Notes under the pieces: generated by a model
What the model saw: only the letters and a program-made list of their open reading frames with translations
The model's database searches: none
What the model was told of the DNA's origin: nothing
Shown: piece by piece, positions 1 through 5,850 of the stretch
How the letters are laid out: every line of letters begins with the position of its first letter
Numbering within the stretch: the first letter of the stretch is position 1
Source: Candidatus Fibrimonadales bacterium
GTDB lineage: Bacteria; Fibrobacterota; Fibrobacteria; Fibrobacterales; Fibrobacteraceae
Direction of reading: 5' to 3'
DNA length: 11,528 bases
Assembly: GCA_009788135.1 (NCBI GenBank)
Contig: WQSA01000057.1
Span: 1-11,528 of the forward strand
Translations under genes and position numbers: made by a program

Positions 1-188
1 TCTGCGATTTTGTGAACATCTGCGTTGCGAGTAGGGTCAAAAACAACCTGAGTTTTGCCATATTTATCGCGCAAATCGACAAATATAACGCCACCCAAAT
101 CGCGGCGCCGGTCAACCCAGCCGCAAAGGGTAGCTTTTTTTCCAACGTCGCTTTTACGCAACTCGCCGCAGTTATGTGAGCGTTTCAT
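1..188 (-). CDS. aspS: Aspartyl-tRNA synthetase, N-terminal part (cut by window edge)
   Basis: This enzyme charges tRNA-Asp (or tRNA-Asp and tRNA-Asn in non-discriminating forms) with aspartate in the cytoplasm. Only about 62 N-terminal codons are visible. The translation opens [18 protein letters not shown] and continues with [20 protein letters not shown] and then TQVVFDP. This is the near-invariant start of bacterial AspRS, the OB-fold anticodon-binding domain; the GWV.RRRDLGG.IF.DLRD signature is diagnostic. The ATG reads down from 188 and has an AAGAGGA ribosome binding site at 193-199, four bases upstream. The gene lies 51 bp downstream of the small cysteine-rich lipoprotein on the same strand, with its own CTATATT element in the gap, so it may be transcribed both with that gene and on its own. 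The catalytic class II core is outside the window. Confidence 0.95.
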   Translation of the reverse strand, partial: MKRSHNCGELRKSDVGKKATLCGWVDRRRDLGGVIFVDLRDKYGKTQVVFDPTRNADVHKIA

Positions 189-214
189 ATAATCCTCTTG
201 TTATGTGAAGAGAA

Positions 215-243
215 AATATAGAAAATTAATTAGCCCAAATTAA
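215..243 (-). promoter_or_regulatory. Putative aspS promoter
   Basis: On the minus strand, TATATT (215-220, preceded by C) matches a sigma-70 -10 box. A 17-base spacer puts the -35 position at 238-243, TTAATT, which is a weak match and overlaps the stop codon of the upstream lipoprotein gene. The start would fall near 208, about 20 bases before the aspS ATG. Support comes from the identical CTATATT core in front of the other three transcription units in the window. Confidence 0.4.
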
Positions 244-551
244 AATTCGCACTTGGAATCATAATGCTCTTCGCACTCAGAATCGCTCATGTCTTTGCAA
301 ACCTGTGGCATAATGCAAGTATCCATCAACTGATCAACAGAATCTTCGCAAACATCTGCCAATGATTGCGGAAGCAACTCGCAAGCATCGTACTGGCTTT
401 CGTATTGATCATAGCATTGACCTACTATTTCCTCGAATTTTTTGCACGAGACTCCTTTATCGCTTTCTTTATCATCGGAACAAGCGAAGAAGCCTACAGC
501 GAACAGAAGCGATGTGGCAATGATGGCAGCAGAAAAGAGTTTTCTTTTCAT
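240..551 (-). CDS. Small cysteine-rich lipoprotein, function unknown
   Basis: I do not recognise the family. The 103-aa product starts MKRKLFSAAIIATSLLFAVG and has a lipobox-like FFAC with the candidate lipidated cysteine at 24; the -3 position is Phe, which is atypical. The mature part is acidic and carries eight more cysteines at 36, 46, 57, 68, 79, 85, 93 and 101. The first five are spaced 10 or 11 residues apart, suggesting helices tied by disulfides, which fits a protein in the oxidising periplasm or on the outer membrane. The ATG at 549-551 was chosen because GGAG lies at 560-563, eight bases upstream, and the signal peptide begins there. An in-frame ATG 20 codons earlier sits across the promoter and is unlikely. 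A strong promoter precedes the gene, and aspS follows on the same strand. Confidence 0.75.
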   Translation of the reverse strand: MKRKLFSAAIIATSLLFAVGFFACSDDKESDKGVSCKKFEEIVGQCYDQYESQYDACELLPQSLADVCEDSVDQLMDTCIMPQVCKDMSDSECEEHYDSKCEF

Positions 552-582
552 ATTTTTTTCTCCTATAAAGAATTCAATATTA

Positions 583-611
583 AATATAGCTATTTTTATT
601 ATTGTTGTCAA
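583..611 (-). promoter_or_regulatory. Strong sigma-70-type promoter for the Cys-rich lipoprotein
   Basis: On the minus strand there is a perfect -35 TTGACA (606-611), a 17-base spacer, and a -10 TATATT (583-588). The predicted start near 576 gives a leader of about 25 bases that contains the ribosome binding site at 560-563. Its -35 box overlaps the candidate -35 of the divergent murA promoter. Confidence 0.75.
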
Positions 612-637
612 GTGTATAGAGCGAAATTTACTATATT
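605..637 (+). promoter_or_regulatory. Putative promoter of the murA operon
   Basis: TATATT (632-637, preceded by C) is the likely -10 box. It lies 21 bases after TTGTCA (605-610), which is too far for a standard pair; TACTAT (629-634) would give an 18-base spacer to the same -35. Either choice puts the transcription start at roughly 641-645, on or just before the murA ATG at 645, so the message would be nearly or fully leaderless. No Shine-Dalgarno sequence is visible before the ATG, which agrees with that reading. Confidence 0.5.
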
Positions 638-644
638 CCTGCCA

Positions 645-1898
645 ATGGATTCCTTTCTTGTATCTCCAAACGGCCCGCTTAGCGGCTCGGTGAAAATTTC
701 CGGGGCAAAAAACGCCGTGCTGCCCGTTATGGCTGCTGCCATGCTCTCAGATGGAACCTCCAAAATCAGCAATGTTCCGCTTTTAAAAGACACAAGAACA
801 ATGGCAGACGTTCTCAGGGTAACCGGTTGCCGCATAAAACAAGAAAATAATGAATTGAGCATTGACGCTAGCAATATAAACTATCTTGAAGCTCCCTACG
901 AACTTGTGAAAACCATGAGAGCCAGCTTTTATGTGCTCGGACCTCTGGTTGCCAAATTCGGAAAATGCAGAGTCTCTTTGCCAGGCGGCTGCGCTTGGGG
1001 GCCTCGCCCTGTTGATTTGCACTTGAAAGGGCTTGAAGCTCTGGGGGCAAAAATAAATATCACGCACGGATACGTTGAAGCGCTCTGCGATGGAAAGCTC
1101 AAAGGAAACACATTCTCCTTTCCCATAAGCTCCGTTGGCGCAACCGCAAATATCCTTATGGCAGCAACCCTCGCAGAAGGAACCTCCATTTTGCAAAACT
1201 CATCCATAGAACCGGAAATCACCGCTCTCGCAGACTACTTGATTGGAATGGGCGCAGACATAAACGGCATTGGCACAAGAACCCTTATAGTAAAAGGCGT
1301 TGAAAAATTAAATCCGGGCAACGCTCCAACAATAGCAGACAGAATAGAAGCCGGCACCTTTTTAGCGGCAGCGGCTATAACACGAGGGAAAATAAAAGTA
1401 ACGGACATGGTTCCCGAACATCAAAGCCCGCTTTTGGATGTTTTCAAAAACATGGGATGCGAAATTGCCTCAGGCGATAACTGGGTTGAACTCGCAGCGC
1501 ATAATTTGCAACCTGCGCATATCACAACTTTGCCCTATCCAGGATTCCCAACTGATATGCAGGCTCAACTCATGGCGGTGCTTGCAACCGTAAAAGGCGC
1601 ATCTTCCGTGCGCGATACAATTTACAATGACAGATTCAAACATGTTTCCGAACTCGAAAGGCTTGGCGCAGATATTTCCCTAAAAGAAGATACCGCTTTG
1701 ATAAACGGAGGCGGCGAGTTAACCGGAGCGCCCGTTATGGCAAGCGATTTGCGAGCAAGCGCAGCTCTTGTTTTGGCAGGTCTGGTAGCAAAAGGGCAAA
1801 CAGAAATAAACCGCATTTACCATTTAGACAGAGGCTACGAAAATTTTGAAGGCAAGCTAACAGCTTTAGGAGCAAATATTGAAAGAAAGAACGATTAA
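645..1898 (+). CDS. murA: UDP-N-acetylglucosamine 1-carboxyvinyltransferase (MurA)
   Basis: MurA transfers enolpyruvate from phosphoenolpyruvate to UDP-GlcNAc, the first committed step of peptidoglycan synthesis, in the cytoplasm. The 417-aa length is normal for the family. Visible landmarks are SGAKNA with K22 and N23, the catalytic loop SLPGGCAWGPRPVDLH with Cys116 (the fosfomycin-target cysteine; E. coli Cys115), FPTDMQAQ with the catalytic Asp304, and LDRGYENFEG with Arg396. Cys is retained, so fosfomycin sensitivity at this residue is predicted. The ATG at 645 matches the usual family start MDxFLV. The frame is open upstream, and a GTG at 612 is possible but would add non-homologous residues. 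There is no Shine-Dalgarno sequence, in contrast to other first genes here. It is the first gene of an envelope operon, and the next coding frame begins within about 20 bases of its stop. Confidence 0.97.
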   Translation: MDSFLVSPNGPLSGSVKISGAKNAVLPVMAAAMLSDGTSKISNVPLLKDTRTMADVLRVTGCRIKQENNELSIDASNINYLEAPYELVKTMRASFYVLGPLVAKFGKCRVSLPGGCAWGPRPVDLHLKGLEALGAKINITHGYVEALCDGKLKGNTFSFPISSVGATANILMAATLAEGTSILQNSSIEPEITALADYLIGMGADINGIGTRTLIVKGVEKLNPGNAPTIADRIEAGTFLAAAAITRGKIKVTDMVPEHQSPLLDVFKNMGCEIASGDNWVELAAHNLQPAHITTLPYPGFPTDMQAQLMAVLATVKGASSVRDTIYNDRFKHVSELERLGADISLKEDTALINGGGELTGAPVMASDLRASAALVLAGLVAKGQTEINRIYHLDRGYENFEGKLTALGANIERKND

Positions 1899-1959
1899 AA
1901 TTGAGAATGGAGAATGGAGAATGGAGAATAATTCAATTCTCAATTCTCAATTCTCAATT
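1899..1959 (+). repeat. Heptamer-based inverted repeat at the start of the TPR lipoprotein gene
   Basis: The left arm is AATT followed by four copies of a 7-base unit GAGAATG/A (1903-1930). The right arm is three copies of AATTCTC (1935-1955) followed by AATT. The outer 10 bases are perfect complements (AATTGAGAAT and ATTCTCAATT). Aligning 1899-1923 with 1935-1959 gives 22 of 25 paired positions; the mismatches are G against A, at every seventh base, around an 11-base loop. The element starts within the murA stop region and covers the ribosome binding site, the ATG and the first codons of the next gene. It looks like a short interspersed palindromic element, but only one copy is in this window. 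Confidence 0.8.
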
Positions 1960-3855
1960 AGAACTATACTAAGCATAATAGTATCAATTTTCTTTTTTGG
2001 ACTGCAAGGCTGTACCTGCTGTGCATATTTTAACCATGCTTGGAATATGGAAAACGCTTATGAACAGGCAACCGACATGAGAGAAGCCAGGCTTGATTCG
2101 CTTCCAAGCGATTCTATTTTAGGCTCAGGAGATGAAAGAAAACTTTACGACAGAGTTATAGAGAAAGGCTCGCGCATAGTGGAGAGATTTCCAAAAAACG
2201 AAAATCAAGTCCCCAAAGCCGTATATATGATGGCAGAATCTTTTCGCCACAAAAACGAATGGACAAAAGCAGTTGAAAAATACGATGAACTCGAAAGATA
2301 TTTTCCGCAATACGACTCCATGCCCAAAGCCGAATATCAACGAGCTTTTTGCCTATACAAAATCAAGGAATTCGCTCTGGCAAGATTTTCCGCAGAGCGC
2401 ATAGTGGAGACTGGGGAAAAGCATCCATTTTATTTGCCAGCTTTGGAACTTCTGTCCATTCTGCAAGAAAAAGAAGGCTTGCCAGCCGATGCAATAGCAT
2501 CTCTGGAAGCGGTGCTTGCCACGAATTTCGGAACTCCATGGACAAGGGCAAAAGCGAGAATGAGACTTGCTGGCTTGCATTACGAGCAAAAGAATTTTGA
2601 AAAAGCCAGAGAACACTACTCGCACAAAGAACTTCTCATTTTGCCTGTAGCGGAGAGATACAAAGCGCAAAGCACCGCTGCGGAATGCTTGCTGGAAATT
2701 GGCAGTGGAAATGAATTGACAGCGGCAAACGAATACAAAGGTCTTGCAGATTCCGCCGTATTCAAAGACAAAAGATTTTTAAGCCTGATAAGGCAAGGCG
2801 AAATTTTAATCAGCATAAATGACTTGCGCGGAATTAAAATTTTAAGAGATGTAGCTTACAGCCATCCGAGAAGCGAAAATGCAGCGAGAGCATTTTTTGG
2901 CATTGGCGATTTCAGGCAAAAAGGCCGAGAATATCCAACTGCCATTCTGCTCTACGATTCAAGCTATCAAAGCAGGCAAAACAGTTCATGGGGCAGGGAG
3001 AGCTACAACCGCAAAGTCGCTCTTTCAAAATTGCTGGCTTTAAAAGACACTGTGCAATCGCTGGAAAAAGAAAAAAAGCCATTCTTTCCGCAGGAATTCC
3101 AGATTGCCGAACTTTTTTTGTTTAAGCTTTCCGAAACGGACAGCGCGCTCGCTCTGCTCGCCAAAATGGACTCAACGCTTGAAGATCCTGTTTTAAAAGT
3201 CAGAGTCGCATACACAAGAGCTTTTATCTATGACGAATTCAAGCGAGATACTTCAAACGCATATCCTCTTTATAGAAAGGTAATTGAGAATTTTTCTCAA
3301 ACAGATTATGCAAAACAGGCTCAGGCAAACATGGGTTTGCAAGTTGATTTGAAAACAAAAGAAGATTTGGCGATTGACGCTTTTTTGAAAGCCGAGGAAA
3401 CTTGGCTGAATGCGCAAAAAATTCCCGTGGAAAACATGGAAGATGTTGAAGTTGCATATCAAAACACCATTGCTCTTTATGACAGCGTTATCACAGAGTT
3501 TTCAGGAACTCAAGCCGCTTTGCAAGCTCAATATGTAAAAGCCGGCATTTATGCAGAAGAGATAGGCAACCAAGACAGCGCGCGAGCCTTATGGAAAAAC
3601 ATAGCTGACAAACATCCAAGAACTGTCTGGGGCAGAGCTGCGCAGGAAAAATTGCGAGGAAGAATTTCCATGGACATCAATGAGTTAGTCCGTTTGCGCA
3701 ACAGACTTGAACAGACAGAAATATATACAAAACAGAATAGTGAAATTTTTTGGCAAGAAATGGAGCAAAAGAAAAACGAGCCGCCACCGCCGCCTCAGGT
3801 AGTTGACGATGAAATTTTGCGAAACGATTACAACACGCTTTATGACTTCAAATAA
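1921..3855 (+). CDS. TPR-repeat outer-membrane lipoprotein
   Basis: The 644-aa product has a signal peptide (hydrophobic stretch about 15-28) ending in a good lipobox LQGC with Cys31, so it should be lipidated and periplasm-facing. From about residue 95 onward it is a chain of TPR-like helical hairpins, for example AVYMMAESFRHKNEWTKAVE and the helices after it. Residues 621-625 are five prolines, followed by a short acidic tail. It resembles BamD/YbgF/LpoA-type scaffolds in style but is longer than BamD, and I cannot assign it to one family. Start choice: ATG at 1921 has GGAG at 1909-1912, eight bases upstream. A TTG at 1879 with AGGAG at 1868-1872 is also in frame, would add 14 residues and would overlap murA. 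The choice is complicated by the repeat element over the start. The penicillin-binding protein gene follows with a 14-base overlap, which suggests a peptidoglycan-related role. Confidence 0.8.
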   Translation: MENNSILNSQFSIRTILSIIVSIFFFGLQGCTCCAYFNHAWNMENAYEQATDMREARLDSLPSDSILGSGDERKLYDRVIEKGSRIVERFPKNENQVPKAVYMMAESFRHKNEWTKAVEKYDELERYFPQYDSMPKAEYQRAFCLYKIKEFALARFSAERIVETGEKHPFYLPALELLSILQEKEGLPADAIASLEAVLATNFGTPWTRAKARMRLAGLHYEQKNFEKAREHYSHKELLILPVAERYKAQSTAAECLLEIGSGNELTAANEYKGLADSAVFKDKRFLSLIRQGEILISINDLRGIKILRDVAYSHPRSENAARAFFGIGDFRQKGREYPTAILLYDSSYQSRQNSSWGRESYNRKVALSKLLALKDTVQSLEKEKKPFFPQEFQIAELFLFKLSETDSALALLAKMDSTLEDPVLKVRVAYTRAFIYDEFKRDTSNAYPLYRKVIENFSQTDYAKQAQANMGLQVDLKTKEDLAIDAFLKAEETWLNAQKIPVENMEDVEVAYQNTIALYDSVITEFSGTQAALQAQYVKAGIYAEEIGNQDSARALWKNIADKHPRTVWGRAAQEKLRGRISMDINELVRLRNRLEQTEIYTKQNSEIFWQEMEQKKNEPPPPPQVVDDEILRNDYNTLYDFK

Positions 3856-4897
3856 ACTATCTAACATTGGGCATGGAGGCCTATTTTTCGCCGCTTTAAT
3901 CGTGATTGCCATGTGCATCACGGCAATTCTCGCTCGTCCAGAAAATAAGGATTATGATTTTGCATTGCTGGAAATTTCGGACTTGGAAACCTTGACTATC
4001 CCGGCATATATTCCCACATATATTCAAGACAGCGTTTTGATGAAATCGGTAAACATATATTTAAACCGCTACAAGCCGCCCCATGCTTTTATTCTGCTTA
4101 TGGATGCGGAAAGCGGAGATATTCTGGCATGGGGGCAGCGCAATGACGATCAACATTCGGAAGAGCCGACTTTTTTGCAGCGAGATTCTTTTCCCGCAGC
4201 CAGTCTTGCTAAGATAGTTACTGCTACAGCAGCTCTTGAAAACGACAGCAATTCAAAGAGCGAAGTTCCGAAAATTGGCAGAAACTCAACGCTTTACAAA
4301 AGGCAAATTTTCCCAAAGGAAGAAGACTACAAAGGGAGCACCATAACTCTGGAAGATGCCTTTGCAAAGAGCAACAATCCAGCAATGGGAATAATCGGCA
4401 TAAATCTTGGCAAAAGCGAGTTGCAAAATGCAGCCGAGAAGCTCGGATTTAAAAACTTCAATTACCCGGACTCTGCCTATTATTTGGCGGAAAGCGCCAG
4501 CGGCTTTACGCAGAGAAACACTCTTTCGCCGTTGCAAATAGCAAATGCGATAAGAAGCCTGGTATTCGTTCAGGCTCCGGAAGATTTTAAAAAACAAACA
4601 TACGATGAAATGCGAACCTTGTTTCTAAGAACCGTATCGGATGGAACCGCAAAAACTTATATGCGCAAAAGCGTACACAGCCGCAACAGAGACGCCTTTG
4701 ACATAGGCGGCAAAACAGGATCCTTGGATGGAAACTCCCCAGCCGGACGCTACGACTGGTTTGCAGGTTTTGCCCAATCAAAAAACGAACCTGAAAAAGG
4801 AGTGGTAATAGTAGTTATGCAAGTTCATGGCACAATGAGAAATCAACACTCCAGTACCATAGCAGGATTGCTTATCAATGAATGGGCAAAACGATAA
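3842..4897 (+). CDS. Small monofunctional penicillin-binding protein (transpeptidase domain)
   Basis: This is a serine acyl-transferase of the penicillin-binding/DD-peptidase superfamily, probably cross-linking or trimming peptidoglycan stem peptides in the periplasm. The 351-aa product has one N-terminal membrane anchor (about 13-31), roughly 50 linking residues, then the catalytic domain. All three signature motifs are present: S121-L-A-K124 (nucleophile and base), S177-N-N179, and K291-T-G-S294. A lead-in strand FILLMDAESGDILAW is typical of transpeptidase domains. It lacks a glycosyltransferase domain and the large N-terminal pedestal of class B enzymes, so it is much shorter than PBP2 or PBP3. 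A stand-alone transpeptidase, a DD-peptidase or a beta-lactamase-like derivative are all possible. No good Shine-Dalgarno precedes the ATG at 3842; ATG at 3809 with weak AGGT at 3797-3800 is an alternative. Overlaps with both neighbours imply translational coupling. Confidence 0.88.
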   Translation: MTSNKLSNIGHGGLFFAALIVIAMCITAILARPENKDYDFALLEISDLETLTIPAYIPTYIQDSVLMKSVNIYLNRYKPPHAFILLMDAESGDILAWGQRNDDQHSEEPTFLQRDSFPAASLAKIVTATAALENDSNSKSEVPKIGRNSTLYKRQIFPKEEDYKGSTITLEDAFAKSNNPAMGIIGINLGKSELQNAAEKLGFKNFNYPDSAYYLAESASGFTQRNTLSPLQIANAIRSLVFVQAPEDFKKQTYDEMRTLFLRTVSDGTAKTYMRKSVHSRNRDAFDIGGKTGSLDGNSPAGRYDWFAGFAQSKNEPEKGVVIVVMQVHGTMRNQHSSTIAGLLINEWAKR

Positions 4898-5792
4898 TTT
4901 TATCCTGATAGTAGCAGGTGAAGATTCCGGCGATGCTATTGGCAAAGATATTGTTAAAACAATTGCGGAACGAGGCTTTAATGCTGTGGGAACTGGAGGC
5001 GCAAATATGCAGCGCGCCGGTTTGAAAATTGTAGCTAACTTTGAAGACATGGCGGTGAGCGGCTTCTTTGATGTTTTGAAAAAACTGCCCAAGCTTTTTT
5101 TCATAAAGAGAACTCTGCAAAAAAAACTTAAAGATTGCGCTGCTCTTATTTGCATCGATTATCCCGGAATGAATTTGCCTTTAATGAAGCTCGCAAAAAA
5201 AATGAATAAACCCGTGTTTTACATTGCACCGCCGCAAATCTGGGCATGGAGAAAAAACAGAGGCAAGCATTTCAAGGACGTACATGTCGGGGTGTTTTTT
5301 AATTTTGAAAAAGAAATTTACGAGAGTTTTGGGGCGAAGGTCTCTTTAATCGAGCATCCATATTTGAGCAATGCAAAGATTTGCGACGAGTTCAAAGACA
5401 ATGTATTGTTTTTGCCCGGGAGCAGGCTCCCTCAGGTGAAGCGCAATTTAAAAAAATACATAAGCATTGCAGAGGATGTTGAAAATGCTGTTTTTGTAGC
5501 TTCTCGCCAGGAACTTTTCGATTTTTTGAGCAAAGAGCTCAAAGGACGGTTTCCAGTTGTTCTGAGGGAGCATGGAGCTTCCTTTGAAGGCGCAAAGGAA
5601 GCTTTCTGCATGCCAGGTACCGCTGTTTTCGAAACTTTTATGGCTGGGGTGCCTACCACAGCGGTTGCAGTTGTGGATCCTTTTACCTATATAATGGGGA
5701 AATTGTTCTTAAAAACGAAGTTTTTGACCTTGCCAAACATTATTTTGGGCAAAAAAGTTGTAGAAGAACATATATATATTTATAAATGTTAA
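4878..5792 (+). CDS. lpxB: Lipid-A-disaccharide synthase LpxB, C-terminally short
   Basis: LpxB is a GT-B glycosyltransferase (family GT19) that joins UDP-2,3-diacylglucosamine to lipid X to form the lipid A disaccharide at the inner membrane. Family landmarks are GEDSGD (14-19), CIDYPGMN with Asp94, APPQIWAWR (117-125), the donor-site LPGSR (179-183), PGTAVFE (246-252) and FLTLPNIILG (282-291). The ATG overlaps the penicillin-binding protein gene by 20 bases, with AGGA at 4864-4867. At 304 aa it is clearly shorter than the E. coli enzyme (about 380). The middle is compact, and homology stops just after VVEE (294-297), replaced by HIYIYKC and a stop in an AT-rich tract. About 60 C-terminal residues seem to be missing. 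The catalytic motifs I can name are intact, so it could be active, a reduced lineage variant, or a recently truncated gene. Confidence 0.9.
   Translation: MNGQNDNFILIVAGEDSGDAIGKDIVKTIAERGFNAVGTGGANMQRAGLKIVANFEDMAVSGFFDVLKKLPKLFFIKRTLQKKLKDCAALICIDYPGMNLPLMKLAKKMNKPVFYIAPPQIWAWRKNRGKHFKDVHVGVFFNFEKEIYESFGAKVSLIEHPYLSNAKICDEFKDNVLFLPGSRLPQVKRNLKKYISIAEDVENAVFVASRQELFDFLSKELKGRFPVVLREHGASFEGAKEAFCMPGTAVFETFMAGVPTTAVAVVDPFTYIMGKLFLKTKFLTLPNIILGKKVVEEHIYIYKC
5767..5790 (+). terminator. Weak AT-rich hairpin at the end of lpxB
   Basis: AACATATATA (5767-5776) pairs with TATAAATGTT (5781-5790) at nine of ten positions around a TATT loop. The stem has only two G-C pairs, and the nearest T run (5805-5809) is 15 bases away, so this is a poor match to an intrinsic terminator. 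It spans the last codons of lpxB. It is the only candidate for separating the envelope operon from the fibro-slime unit. Confidence 0.2.
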
Positions 5793-5825
5793 GCAATTGT
5801 TAAATTTTTCTATATTTTATATTAT
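5788..5825 (+). promoter_or_regulatory. Putative promoter of the fibro-slime gene
   Basis: Two overlapping readings are possible. TATATT (5811-5816, preceded by C) matches the -10 sequence shared by the other transcription units, with only a weak -35 (GTTAAG, 5788-5793). TTGTTA (5797-5802), a 17-base spacer and TATTAT (5820-5825) form a better-spaced pair whose -10 box touches the 20-bp palindrome. Predicted starts are near 5823 or 5832, leaving a leader of about 20-30 bases. Confidence 0.5.
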
Positions 5826-5842
5826 GCAGACTAGTCTGCATA
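5823..5842. promoter_or_regulatory. Perfect 20-bp palindrome, candidate operator or leader hairpin
   Basis: TATGCAGACT is followed directly by its exact reverse complement AGTCTGCATA. The site lies just downstream of the TATATT element, overlaps the alternative -10 TATTAT, and shares its last base with the AGGAG ribosome binding site (5842-5846). As DNA it could bind a dimeric regulator. As RNA it could form an eight-pair stem with a CTAG loop next to the ribosome binding site. Confidence 0.6.
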
Positions 5843-5850
5843 GGAGTATT

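Noticed and set aside
552..611. A 20-codon N-terminal extension of the small lipoprotein
   Set aside because: It would overlap the TTGACA/TATATT promoter, while the ATG at 549-551 has a good ribosome binding site and begins a normal signal peptide.
366..644. In-frame upstream extension of murA by 93 codons
   Set aside because: It runs antisense through the small lipoprotein and its promoter, and family alignment puts the MurA start at MDSFLV (645).
783..1222. Minus-strand open frames across murA, and similar ones across the TPR, PBP and fibro-slime genes
   Set aside because: They lie wholly antisense to genes with clear family motifs, lack ribosome binding sites, and show no recognisable protein features.
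1921..3855. Assigning the TPR lipoprotein as BamD or YbgF
   Set aside because: It has lipidation and TPR helices, but the length is well above BamD, and neither the coiled-coil start of YbgF nor a BamD-specific feature is recognisable.
5764..5850. Frame running from the lpxB AT tract into the fibro-slime gene, which a slip in the AT repeat would fuse to LpxB
   Set aside because: The frame is open from 5764, but the extension encodes nothing LpxB-like and would bury a secretory signal peptide inside a cytoplasmic enzyme. It is probably incidental to AT-rich DNA and does not restore the missing LpxB end.
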